Shown piece by piece: positions 43,215 through 51,985 of a DNA stretch of 64,000 nt (position 1 is its first letter; every line of letters starts with the position of its first letter). Origin of the DNA: Natronosporangium sp035305625. GTDB lineage: Bacteria; Actinomycetota; Actinomycetes; Mycobacteriales; Micromonosporaceae. The stretch is taken from contig CAWEKD010000011.1 of the NCBI GenBank assembly GCA_963809545.1, positions 1 to 64,000 of the forward strand, read 5' to 3'. The translations under genes and the position numbers were made by a program. Under the pieces are notes generated by a model. That model saw only the letters and a program-made list of their open reading frames with translations. It searched no databases and was not told where the DNA came from.

Positions 43215-44138
43215 ATGACCGAACCCGCACACGCTGGCGCGCCAGCCGGTGACCCGGCTCCGGCACGCTCCGGCATCGGGGTGGCCGGGGTCCGCGTCGG
43301 CCACTGGACGGATGCGGCGGCGCAGACCGGCTGCACCGTGATCGAGTTCCCGGAGGGCACCGTCGCCTCGTACGAGGTGCGGGGCGGGGCGCCCGCCTCC
43401 CGGGAGCTGGACCTGCTGGCCCCGGACAAGACGGTGGCCCGCATCGACGCGGTGCTGTTGACCGGCGGCTCGGCGTTCGGGTTGGCGGCCGCCGACGGGG
43501 TGATGCGCTACTACGAGGAGCGTGGGCGGGGCGTCGTCACCCCGGGCGGGGTGGTCCCGATCGTGCCCGCGCTGGCGATCTTCGATCTCGCGGTCGGCGA
43601 CGGTACGGTCCGCCCCACCAGCGAGTCCGGCTACCTGGCGGCCCAGGCCACCCAGGGGGAGCAGCAGCTCACCGGCGCCATCGGCGCGGGCGCGGGCGCC
43701 TACGTGAGCCATTGGCGCGGCCTCGAGGAGCGACGGCGCGGTGGGCTCGGGTATGCGGAACATCGCCTGGACAACCTGGTGGTCGGCGCCCTCTGTGTCG
43801 TCAACGCCTTCGGAGACATCGATGACGGGCGGGGCGAGATCCGTTTCGACATCGCGCGGGCGCTGACGGCCCCGTTTGAGACCGCCGCGGATCGGGCGCA
43901 CACCACCATCGGCGTGGTGGTCACCAACGCCCGGCTCGACAAGGTCGGGTGCCAGATCGTGGCGCAGGGGGCCCACGATGGCCTGTCCCGGGCGCTGACG
44001 CCCCCGCACACCCGGTTCGACGGCGACGGTTTCATCGCGGCCGCGACCGGCCACGTCGCCGCGCACGTCGACATCGTCCGGTTGCTGGCCCTCGCCGCCG
44101 TCACCGACGCGGTCCGCAGCGTGGCCCGCCTCACCTGA
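43215..44138 (+). CDS. P1 family peptidase (DmpA/BapA-like N-terminal nucleophile hydrolase)
   Basis: The 307-residue protein matches the P1/DmpA family, which are self-processing aminopeptidases and amidases. Family segments are GVRVGHWTDAAAQTGCTVI at the N-terminus, LTGGSAFGLAAADGVMRYYEE near residue 78 and VVVTNARLDKVGCQIVAQGAHDGLSRA near 235, the region where the precursor is usually cut to expose the nucleophile. The exact nucleophile is not certain from sequence. No signal peptide is seen. It follows hycE by 45 bp but is intact. Confidence 0.88.
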   Translation: MTEPAHAGAPAGDPAPARSGIGVAGVRVGHWTDAAAQTGCTVIEFPEGTVASYEVRGGAPASRELDLLAPDKTVARIDAVLLTGGSAFGLAAADGVMRYYEERGRGVVTPGGVVPIVPALAIFDLAVGDGTVRPTSESGYLAAQATQGEQQLTGAIGAGAGAYVSHWRGLEERRRGGLGYAEHRLDNLVVGALCVVNAFGDIDDGRGEIRFDIARALTAPFETAADRAHTTIGVVVTNARLDKVGCQIVAQGAHDGLSRALTPPHTRFDGDGFIAAATGHVAAHVDIVRLLALAAVTDAVRSVARLT

Positions 44139-44200
44139 CCGGGTGATCCGCGCGGGTTTATTCGCTTGCGCTGGCCCTCGGGCCGGATGAGGGTGCAGGT

Positions 44201-44791
44201 ATGCCGTTTCCCCGCCGCTCCGCACCGTCGAGTCTGGTCACTGAGGCGTTCGTCCTGCGTCCGATCCGGGCGGAGGACGCGGAGCAGGACTACGCCGCGG
44301 TGATGGAGAGCAAGGAGTACCTGCGCCGCTGGGAGCAGACGAGTTGGCCGGAGGACGACTTCACCGTCGCCGCCAATCGGGCGGATCTCATCCGGCTCGA
44401 GCAGCGGCACCGCGACGGCGTCGCCTACACCTACACGGTGCTCGACCCCACCCAGGCCACCTGCCTCGGCTGTGTCTACCTCCTGCCGCACGACGCCACC
44501 TTCCTCACCAAGGCGACCATCACGCCCGTGGCCGCGGACGACCGGTGGGAGGAGGTCGATGCCGCGATCTACTTCTGGGTGCGGGCGTCCGCACTGGCCA
44601 ATCAGACCGATCGGGTGCTGCTGGACACCCTCCGCAGGTGGCTGGCGGAGGACTGGGACCTCGACCGCTACGTCTTCGTCACCAGTGAGCAGTTCACCCA
44701 GCAGGTCGCGCTGATCGAGAGTACGGACCTTCAGCTGCGGTTCCACATCAGAGAGCCCGACAAACCGGGGCGCTATCTCGCCTACGAGTGA
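44201..44791 (+). CDS. GNAT-like acetyltransferase family protein
   Basis: The 196-residue protein starts with FVLRPIRAEDAEQDYAAVMESKEYLRR, a typical opening for RimJ/RimL-like GNAT proteins, and continues with beta-alpha segments. The usual acetyl-CoA loop (RxxGxG/A) is not clear, so it may be a divergent or non-catalytic member. The start has GAGGGTGCAGGT before the ATG. It is followed by a strong terminator shared with the subtilase gene. Confidence 0.65.
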   Translation: MPFPRRSAPSSLVTEAFVLRPIRAEDAEQDYAAVMESKEYLRRWEQTSWPEDDFTVAANRADLIRLEQRHRDGVAYTYTVLDPTQATCLGCVYLLPHDATFLTKATITPVAADDRWEEVDAAIYFWVRASALANQTDRVLLDTLRRWLAEDWDLDRYVFVTSEQFTQQVALIESTDLQLRFHIREPDKPGRYLAYE

Positions 44792-44951
44792 GCGTGTGCC
44801 CGCCGGACCGAGGCGTCAGGGCTGATCGCTCCCCCGCTGCCCACGCTTCCCCGATCAGCGGGGTCCGCCTGGGCGCACTCGTCAGGTCTCCGCCCGCACC
44901 CCACCCCTGATCGCGCTGCGCCCGGATGTGTCCACCGCGGTACGTGGAGCA

Positions 44952-44993
44952 AAGGTGCCCGGCTCAGGTGGCTACCCCTGAGCCGGGCACCTT
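44952..44993. terminator. Strong bidirectional hairpin
   Basis: A 17-bp perfect stem pairs 44952-44968 with 44977-44993 around an 8-base loop. It lies between the convergent GNAT-like and subtilase genes. Confidence 0.85.
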
Positions 44994-45023
44994 CCTCAAC
45001 CCCCGGTGTGGGTCAGCGACGAA

Positions 45024-48000
45024 TCAGCGCGGGGGAATCCGCCAGGCCCGGATCACCTCCTGTGCGACCCGGTTGCCGTCGGTGTCCCAGGCCTCCACCT
45101 TCACCGACGCGAACCCGCTGCCACCGGCCCCGTCGGTGAACGACAGCCGCACGTCGTACTGGCCGTCACCGGTGCGGTGCACCGGCCGGGACTGCCAGGT
45201 GTCGCCGTCGTCGTACGACACCCACGCCCGCACCCCGGCGATCTGGCCGCCGCTGGCACCGGCCTGATGCGTCACGGTCAACCCGAGGGTGTACGGACCA
45301 CGGTGGTCCCGCGGGTGCGGGGCGGCGTTGGTCAGATCCACGGTCGCGTCGTAGGCCACATTCAGCAGCGGCAGCATCTCCGCACCGGCGGCCGGGCGCT
45401 GCGACGGCAGCGTCCACACCGTCCGGGTGGTGGTGGAGGTCCGCCACCACGGGGCGTCCCGGTTCACCTCCAGCTCCAGCCGGTACTCGGCCGCCTCCGA
45501 CGACACCGGGAACTCACCCCAGGCCCGGGCCGCCTCGGTCACCAGTTCCCCGTCCCGGTAGAGCCGGAAGCGGGTGGTGTCGACCTCACTGCTCGGGGTG
45601 CCGTAGTGGCCCGCCAGGTCGGTCCACTCGTAGATCCTCAGATCCAGGGTGTCGTAGTCCCGCACCGACCGCGCCACCGGGACGGTCCCGGGGGCCAGGA
45701 GCTGCTTGAACCAGTCCACCTCGGTCCGCTGGCCGGGCTGGAAGTACCGGATCGACTCCATCAGCGAACCGGTGAACGGCGGCTCGGCGTACAGCTGGTG
45801 CTGGTACCGGGTGTCCCCGCCGACCAGGTAGTCCACCCGGGTGCCCGGCACCGCCATCGGTTCGGCGAACCCGATCGAGGCGAGCTCGTACGGCCGCCAG
45901 TTGTGCCGGACCTCGTTCATGGTGTGGTCGGTGACGTCACTGTGGAACCGGTTGGTGACCGCCACCAGTTCCTCGGGGTCCATCACATAGGTGAGGTCCT
46001 CCGTGATCCGGCCGGGCTGCGGCAGCACCAGGTCGTACAGGAAGTCACTGACCACCGTGCCGAACAGCCGCACCGTCACCGGACCCTGATTCAGCAGTTC
46101 CCGCAGCGCCAGCCCCTCCTCCAGGGACAGGCTCATGATCGGGATCTGGGCGTTGTCCCCGGCCGATCCGGAGAAGTTACCGGCGACGTTGTTGTGCACC
46201 ACGACCGCCTCGGCGCCCGCGGCCCGCGCCGCCGCCTCCTTCTCAGCGAAGCTGCCCTCGCCCCGGCTGACCAGCACCACCGCGCCGGCGGCGTCCACGC
46301 CCTGGTAGTCCTCCGGACGCCCGTAGCCGGCGTAGACCAGCGGCAGCTGGTCGTCGCCGTCCACCGCCGGGGAGCCGAGCATCAGCTCCACCGCCAGGTC
46401 CTGGTCGACCGGGTCGACCACGCTCAGCCCCAGCGGGGTGGCGACCAGCCGCCAGTGACTGTAGAACTCGAACGCCCCCAGCGTGACCGGTTCGGTCGGC
46501 AGCGCGAACTCCGGCTGCGCCGGTCCGGTGTAGCTGTGGGTGTACGCCCCCCGCTGGGTGGCGGCGCGGTGGTAGGCCACGGTGGTGACGCTCTGGGGTG
46601 CGCTCTCATGCCCGGGGGTCTGCACGGTCAGCGGCACCGCCGGGCGTGCGTCCAGCACCACGCTCACGTCCTCGGTGACCTCCACCTCCGGTGCGGCCAC
46701 GAACACCCGCTCCTGGGTGAACTGGACCGGCTCGTCGTAGGTGTAGATCACCCCGGCGATCGAGTACGTGCCGGCCGGCACCCGTACCGTGGTGGTGCCG
46801 CCCTCCCGGAACGGGATGCTGGTCTCCTGCAGGATCGAGAAGTCTGCCACGTTGAGCACGTCGAACGAACTGATTCCGGCGGCCGGACGGCCGTCGCGGG
46901 CGATCCCGGTCACGGTCAGGTTGTAGCTCTCCTGCTCGATCAGGAAGCCCACCGGCACCCGGGCCACCACCGCCCCGTCAGCCTCGGCCACCAGGTAGCC
47001 GCCGTACAGGCCGTACGGCAACTCCCTCGGGTCGAGAGTGACGGTGACTTCGGCGGTACCGCCGGGCGCCAGGTCCACGGTGGTCGGCTCGACCGACAGC
47101 GCGTCGCTGGCGGCGTGGCCGTCTCTGCTCTCCACCTGCAGCGACAGCGTCAGACTGGTCGCCGTGTCCCCTCGGTTGGTGACGCTCACCTGCTCGCTGA
47201 CCGGGTCCAGCTCGTCCTGCGGGTACGGGAAGTAACCCAGGTCCAACGGGGACGGGCTGACCAGCACCGAGGTGGACAACGCCTGCGGCAGATCGATCCG
47301 GCCTCCACCCTGCTGGTAGACGTCCAGGTTCGGGTGCGGCACCGCGGTGGTGGCCAACAGCGCCTTCACCTCCGCCGCCGACAACTCCGGATACGCCTGC
47401 CGCAGCATCGCCGCCGCGGCGGCCACGTGCGGGGCCGCCATGGAGGTGCCGGAGATGGTGGTGTAGTGCTCCCCCACCACCGGGCCCAGGGCGGTGCCCT
47501 CCGCCTTCGCCGCGGTGATGCTCACGCCCGGCGCGGTCACATCCGGTTTGATCGCGTGGTCACCGACCCGCGGCCCCTTACTGGAGGTGGACGCCAGTTG
47601 CTCCGACTTGTCCACCGACCCCACGGTCAGCGCCGCGGCGGCCGCGCCCGGGGCCCCGACCGTGTAGTCGCCGAAGGCGCCACTGTTGCCGGCGGCGATC
47701 ACGAACAGGACGTCGTACTCGTCAGTGAGCCGGTTGACCGCCTGGCTCATCGGGTCGGTCCCGTCGGTGGCCGCCCCACCCAGGCTCATGTTGATCACAT
47801 CGGCGCCCTGCGCGGCGGCCCACTCCATGCCGGCGATGATGTCGGACTCGAACCCGTTGCCGTAGTCATCGAGTACCTTGGCGTTGATCAACTCAACCCC
47901 CGGCGCCACCCCGACGTATGCCCCGTCCGAGGCGGCCCCGGAGCCGGCGACGATCCCGGCCACGTGGGTGCCGTGGCCGTGCCGGTCATCGGCGGTGTCG

Positions 48001-48839
48001 GAGAACTCCGCGAAGTTACGCTCCGCCACCACCTTGCCGACCAGGTCCGGGTGGTCACGGTCGATACCGGTGTCCAGCACCGCCACGGTCATCCCGGCGC
48101 CGTCGTAACCGGCGTCCCAGGCCGCGGGCGCACCGATCAGCGGCACACTCTCCGCCAGGGCCGCCTCCACCTGGCCGTCCAGCCACACCTTGGGCGTGGT
48201 GGCGGCGCTGGTCCGCAGGCCGGCGCCGGCCAACACCGGGTGCACCGACTGCCACCACCGGCCGTCGGTGTCCACCACGCCAGCGGCGCCGTCAATGCTG
48301 GACAACTGCGCCGACATGGTGAACCCGGGGGCGGCGTGGACCGCGGCGGTCCGCCCCACCGGGGCGGTCGGAGCCGTGGTGATCACCGGGACTCCGTCGG
48401 TGTAGCCGTACTCCACCAGCTTGGTGACGTTGAACAGCTCCCGGTCCAGCACCTCCGGGATCAGCCCAGCCGCGTCCGAAGGTACAACGTAGACGCCACT
48501 GCCATCGTCAATGGTCTCGAAGCTGGCCGGCTGGCCGGCCCGCTCCGCCGGCTCCACCGTCGCCGCTACCCGGCCACCGGCCAGCGTCTCCACCCGGACC
48601 CGGTCGCCGGTGATGAGGGTGACCACCTCTGCCTCGGTGGTCGCCGTCGCCACCGGATCGAACCCGTCCGGGACAAGGTCGGGGGCGGCCCAGCCGGGCG
48701 TAGCCGCGAGCGTGAGCGCCAGCAGTGAGGCCGGCGCCGCGGCCCACCATCGTCTAATATGGACTGACTGTGGCGGCGGGGCCGCTTTCCTCCATCGGCG
48801 CATGTGCAAGCGCCACCAGTGCCTCATAACCATGATCAA
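45024..48839 (-). CDS. Very large secreted S8 (subtilisin-like) serine protease
   Basis: The 1271-residue precursor has a basic N-terminus and a signal segment (WWAAAPASLLALTLAATPGWA, about residues 31-51), an inhibitor-like propeptide, and a subtilase domain with Asp in VAVLDTGIDRDHPD, His in HGHGTHVAGIVAGSG and Ser in SGTSMAAPHVAAAA. A protease-associated domain (GAVVLVSRGEGSFAEKEAAARAAGAEAVVVHNN) and several beta-rich domains follow. It probably degrades extracellular protein. The start is uncertain: ATGs at 48839, 48833, 48827 and 48803 are in frame and none has a strong ribosome site. The LAL regulator ends 43 bp upstream on the same strand. Confidence 0.93.
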   Translation of the reverse strand: MIMVMRHWWRLHMRRWRKAAPPPQSVHIRRWWAAAPASLLALTLAATPGWAAPDLVPDGFDPVATATTEAEVVTLITGDRVRVETLAGGRVAATVEPAERAGQPASFETIDDGSGVYVVPSDAAGLIPEVLDRELFNVTKLVEYGYTDGVPVITTAPTAPVGRTAAVHAAPGFTMSAQLSSIDGAAGVVDTDGRWWQSVHPVLAGAGLRTSAATTPKVWLDGQVEAALAESVPLIGAPAAWDAGYDGAGMTVAVLDTGIDRDHPDLVGKVVAERNFAEFSDTADDRHGHGTHVAGIVAGSGAASDGAYVGVAPGVELINAKVLDDYGNGFESDIIAGMEWAAAQGADVINMSLGGAATDGTDPMSQAVNRLTDEYDVLFVIAAGNSGAFGDYTVGAPGAAAAALTVGSVDKSEQLASTSSKGPRVGDHAIKPDVTAPGVSITAAKAEGTALGPVVGEHYTTISGTSMAAPHVAAAAAMLRQAYPELSAAEVKALLATTAVPHPNLDVYQQGGGRIDLPQALSTSVLVSPSPLDLGYFPYPQDELDPVSEQVSVTNRGDTATSLTLSLQVESRDGHAASDALSVEPTTVDLAPGGTAEVTVTLDPRELPYGLYGGYLVAEADGAVVARVPVGFLIEQESYNLTVTGIARDGRPAAGISSFDVLNVADFSILQETSIPFREGGTTTVRVPAGTYSIAGVIYTYDEPVQFTQERVFVAAPEVEVTEDVSVVLDARPAVPLTVQTPGHESAPQSVTTVAYHRAATQRGAYTHSYTGPAQPEFALPTEPVTLGAFEFYSHWRLVATPLGLSVVDPVDQDLAVELMLGSPAVDGDDQLPLVYAGYGRPEDYQGVDAAGAVVLVSRGEGSFAEKEAAARAAGAEAVVVHNNVAGNFSGSAGDNAQIPIMSLSLEEGLALRELLNQGPVTVRLFGTVVSDFLYDLVLPQPGRITEDLTYVMDPEELVAVTNRFHSDVTDHTMNEVRHNWRPYELASIGFAEPMAVPGTRVDYLVGGDTRYQHQLYAEPPFTGSLMESIRYFQPGQRTEVDWFKQLLAPGTVPVARSVRDYDTLDLRIYEWTDLAGHYGTPSSEVDTTRFRLYRDGELVTEAARAWGEFPVSSEAAEYRLELEVNRDAPWWRTSTTTRTVWTLPSQRPAAGAEMLPLLNVAYDATVDLTNAAPHPRDHRGPYTLGLTVTHQAGASGGQIAGVRAWVSYDDGDTWQSRPVHRTGDGQYDVRLSFTDGAGGSGFASVKVEAWDTDGNRVAQEVIRAWRIPPR

Positions 48840-48882
48840 CAGTCTCGGCAGCGGCGGAAGGAATAGCTACCTGTAAAACAAC

Positions 48883-51879
48883 CTATTCATCTGCGGGTAC
48901 GCGGGGGCGGCCCGGCACCAGGCCGGATCCGATCGCCTGCACCGCCAGGGCAGTTCGCGAGGAGACCCGCAATTTACGCATGGCTGACTGCACCTGCTCG
49001 GCCACTGTCCCCGGCGCCTTCCCCAACGCCTCAGCGATCTCCCGGTTGGTGCGCCCGGCGGCCACCAACCGGACCACCTCCAGCTCCCGGGGAGAAAGCT
49101 GGTCCCCGTAGCCGCGTCGGCCACCCCGCCAGGTCCGGAGCACCGGTCGACCATGCCCCCGCAGCTCCCCCGCCACCCGTCGGGCGTCGCCGTCGGCGCC
49201 CAGGTCCGCCAACCCGTCGTGGACCGCCGTCAGCTCCGCCAGCGTCTCCTCGTCGCATCCGACCCTCAGTCGACACCGAACCCGGCCCCACCGGGCACGC
49301 AGCACTTCGTACGGACGAGGGAGCTCCTGCCAGGCCTGAATCGCGCGCGTGTAGACCGCCGCCGCCCGCGCCGGTTCGCCCCGGTGAGCGGCCACCACCG
49401 CGCGACTGGTCAACAGCGCCGCCCGCGGCGCCGGGGCTGATCGACCCCGCAACCCCGTCGCCACCGCGCCCACCAGCCTCTCTGCCGCGGCCACCTGTCC
49501 GGTTCGTACCAAGGCCTCCACCCGGACCGGCAGCAACTCCGCCGCCCACACCCAAATCCGTTTACCGACCAACAACTCGATGGCCGCATCGGTGATCCGC
49601 TGGGCCGCCACCGGGTCCCCTTCGTCCAGCCGCAACCGGCCGAGCCCCGCGGCGGCGGAGAGCTCCAACGGGACCACTCCCCGGCGGCGGGCCTCCGCCA
49701 GCACCTCCTCCAACTGCTGCGCGGACTGCTCCCACTCCCCTTGCGCCAGCGCCAACCAGCCCAACACCAGCATGGCCTCGAGCTGCGCCACCCGCTCCAC
49801 CCGATCGGCCTCCACCAGCGCCGCGGCTCGGACCGCCAAATCCCGCCAGGCACCGGCGAACCAGTCCAACCGCACCAGGGTGGCCAAGGTGATCTCCTCG
49901 ACCCGCCCCAGCCGGTGGGTCCGGGCGAGGGCGAGCGCCCGCTGAAGCAGCTCCCGCGCATGCCCATCCCGCCCCCAGTGGATGGCCGCATCCCCGATGT
50001 TGAGATGGCCCCGGGACAGGTGCAGCAGTTCCGCCAGGTTGTGGCCGGTCTCCGGCAGCTGCTCCGCCAGCTCCCACCCGGACTCTGCCCCCAGCTGCAG
50101 CAGCGCCGCCGCCCGGTCCACCAGCAGCCCCAGCCGGTCGACGGCGGACATCGGGGCCTCGGCGAGCCGCTCGGCCCGGCGCAACCAACGCACGTGCACG
50201 GAGGCCGGCCAGGGGCTGGACCGGGGCCAACCCAGTTGGATCATGCTTTGGGCGGCTTTGACCGGCGCCCCGTGCAGGTGCCGGACCGCTCGGGCCAGCT
50301 CCAGATAGGCCGCGGCGTGCTCCCCCTGCTGATTCAGCAACCGGCCGAGCAGCGTACGCAGCTCCGCCCGTTGTGCGACCGGCAGCCGGGCCTCCGTCAG
50401 CAAACCGCGCAGCGCCGCCATGATCCGGTCCGCGGGGGGATCGTCTCCCTGCAGGAACAGCACCGCCTCGGCGCACTTACGCACCACCCGCGCCCGCTGC
50501 GGCAGCGGCAACGCGACAGTCAACAACGGATCCAGCAGCCCGGCGGCGGTCAGGTGGTCGCCGGCCGCGACGGCCGCATCCGCCGCCTGCTCCGCCCAGT
50601 AGGCCCACCGTTCCAGGTCCGCTCCGTGCCGAAAATGCTGCGCCAGCCGCGCCGCCGGCGGCGGCCGGTGGCCGGCCAGCACCTCTCCTGCCCGCAGGTG
50701 CAGCCGGCGTCGCTGCGGCCCCGGGAGCGCCTCGTACACCGCACCGGCGGACAGGGCGTGCCGGAACGCCACCCGGCCGCGCGGGGTACGGCGCAGCAGC
50801 CCCGCCGCGACCGCCGGGGCGACGGCGGCCTCCGCTTCGGCCGCCGTCAGCGGTAACTCCGCCACCTCCGCCAAGACCGCGGGCGCGGCGGGGGCGGCCA
50901 TCACCGCCGCGGCCCGCAGCAACCGCTGCGTCGGGGCGGGCTGCCGCCCTATCCGTTCCAGCGTGGCGTCCCGCACGGTCGGGGGCACCCGCATCGCCGC
51001 CAGGCTGGCCCGCACCCACTCACCGTTACGCCGTACCAGGTCGGCCCGCTCCCCCAACAGCCGGACCGACTCCTCCACCGCCAACGGCAACCCGTCGGTG
51101 TGTTCGTGCAGCACCGCCGCCACCGTCTCTGACACCGGCGCGCCGTCCAGCATCGACGACACCAGCGCGGCGGTGGCGGATGCGTCCAGCGGCGGCAGCG
51201 TCATCCGCGCCGCCCGGACCGTCGGCGACCGGTGGTGGACCAACTGCAGCAGCGGGGAGCGCTCCGGCAGATCCTCCGGCCGGTACGTGACGATCAGACT
51301 CAACCCGAGCCGGGGCAGCTGCTCCTCGACCAGGAACCGTAAGAATTCCAGTGAGACGCCGTCGGCCCAGTGGGCGTCCTCCACCACCAGCAGCTCGGCC
51401 CGGAGCGCGTGGATCACGCCGGCCAACGCCTCAAAGAGCTGGCGACGCCCGGTCCACGGGTCAGGCGCCGACCACGGGGGCGACGGCGGTAGCGTGTCCG
51501 CCCACTCGGGAAACAGTGGCCGCAGCGCCCCGGCCGACTGCGGCAGGGACAAGCCGGCCAGTGATTCCGGTCCGGACCGCAGCGCGTCCACGATCGGGGT
51601 CAAGGTGGAAGGCTCCTGGTACGGCGGGCACACCCCCACCAGCGGTCGCCGAACCCGCGGGAGCCCGTCCGCCGCAGCGGCGCCGCCGGCGACCGGCGGC
51701 GCTGACCGTTGCCGCAGGAACTCCTGCACCAAGCGACTCTTACCGATCCCCGCCTCGCCCGCCAGCAGCACCACCGCCGACCCCTCGGCGAGCAGCTCCG
51801 TCAGCTGCCGCAACTGTCGGTCCCGGCCGACACACGACGGCGCAGTGATCAGGAGCGGCCTCCCCCGGTGCTCACGCAT
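48883..51879 (-). CDS. LAL-type LuxR transcriptional regulator (large ATP-binding)
   Basis: The 998-residue regulator has an N-terminal AAA domain with Walker A LLAGEAGIGKSRLVQEFL near residue 38 and Walker B LLVVEDAHWAD near 165, a long TPR-like middle and a C-terminal LuxR helix-turn-helix (QLSPRELEVVRLVAAGRTNREIAEAL). LAL proteins activate polyketide, maltose or exoenzyme genes. The ATG at 51879 was chosen since GGGAGGAGG lies 10 bases upstream; an ATG at 51900 overlaps that site. It reads into the subtilase gene and is divergent from the FAD oxidoreductase, so either could be its target. Confidence 0.9.
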   Translation of the reverse strand: MREHRGRPLLITAPSCVGRDRQLRQLTELLAEGSAVVLLAGEAGIGKSRLVQEFLRQRSAPPVAGGAAAADGLPRVRRPLVGVCPPYQEPSTLTPIVDALRSGPESLAGLSLPQSAGALRPLFPEWADTLPPSPPWSAPDPWTGRRQLFEALAGVIHALRAELLVVEDAHWADGVSLEFLRFLVEEQLPRLGLSLIVTYRPEDLPERSPLLQLVHHRSPTVRAARMTLPPLDASATAALVSSMLDGAPVSETVAAVLHEHTDGLPLAVEESVRLLGERADLVRRNGEWVRASLAAMRVPPTVRDATLERIGRQPAPTQRLLRAAAVMAAPAAPAVLAEVAELPLTAAEAEAAVAPAVAAGLLRRTPRGRVAFRHALSAGAVYEALPGPQRRRLHLRAGEVLAGHRPPPAARLAQHFRHGADLERWAYWAEQAADAAVAAGDHLTAAGLLDPLLTVALPLPQRARVVRKCAEAVLFLQGDDPPADRIMAALRGLLTEARLPVAQRAELRTLLGRLLNQQGEHAAAYLELARAVRHLHGAPVKAAQSMIQLGWPRSSPWPASVHVRWLRRAERLAEAPMSAVDRLGLLVDRAAALLQLGAESGWELAEQLPETGHNLAELLHLSRGHLNIGDAAIHWGRDGHARELLQRALALARTHRLGRVEEITLATLVRLDWFAGAWRDLAVRAAALVEADRVERVAQLEAMLVLGWLALAQGEWEQSAQQLEEVLAEARRRGVVPLELSAAAGLGRLRLDEGDPVAAQRITDAAIELLVGKRIWVWAAELLPVRVEALVRTGQVAAAERLVGAVATGLRGRSAPAPRAALLTSRAVVAAHRGEPARAAAVYTRAIQAWQELPRPYEVLRARWGRVRCRLRVGCDEETLAELTAVHDGLADLGADGDARRVAGELRGHGRPVLRTWRGGRRGYGDQLSPRELEVVRLVAAGRTNREIAEALGKAPGTVAEQVQSAMRKLRVSSRTALAVQAIGSGLVPGRPRVPADE

Positions 51880-51910
51880 CGGCGGGCAACCTCCTCCCAT
51901 GGCTGCCGGA

Positions 51911-51949
51911 CCGGTTTAGTAAATGAGCATATGTCATGTGCCGGTTTAG
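51911..51949. promoter_or_regulatory. Direct repeats and near-palindrome in the divergent promoter
   Basis: CCGGTTTAG occurs at 51911-51919 and 51941-51949, exactly 30 bp apart (about three helical turns). Between them lies a near-palindrome, GCATATGTCATGTGC (51927-51941, 12 of 15 symmetric). The arrangement suits a regulator binding one face of the DNA between the LAL gene and the FAD oxidoreductase gene. Confidence 0.45.
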
Positions 51950-51985
51950 CCGGACGAGCACCTATTTGCACGCTACGGTACGCAT

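Noticed and set aside
45006..48728. 1240-residue open frame opposite the subtilase gene
   Set aside because: It is the mirror of a gene with all catalytic motifs; composition is His/Arg/Gly-rich and without domains.
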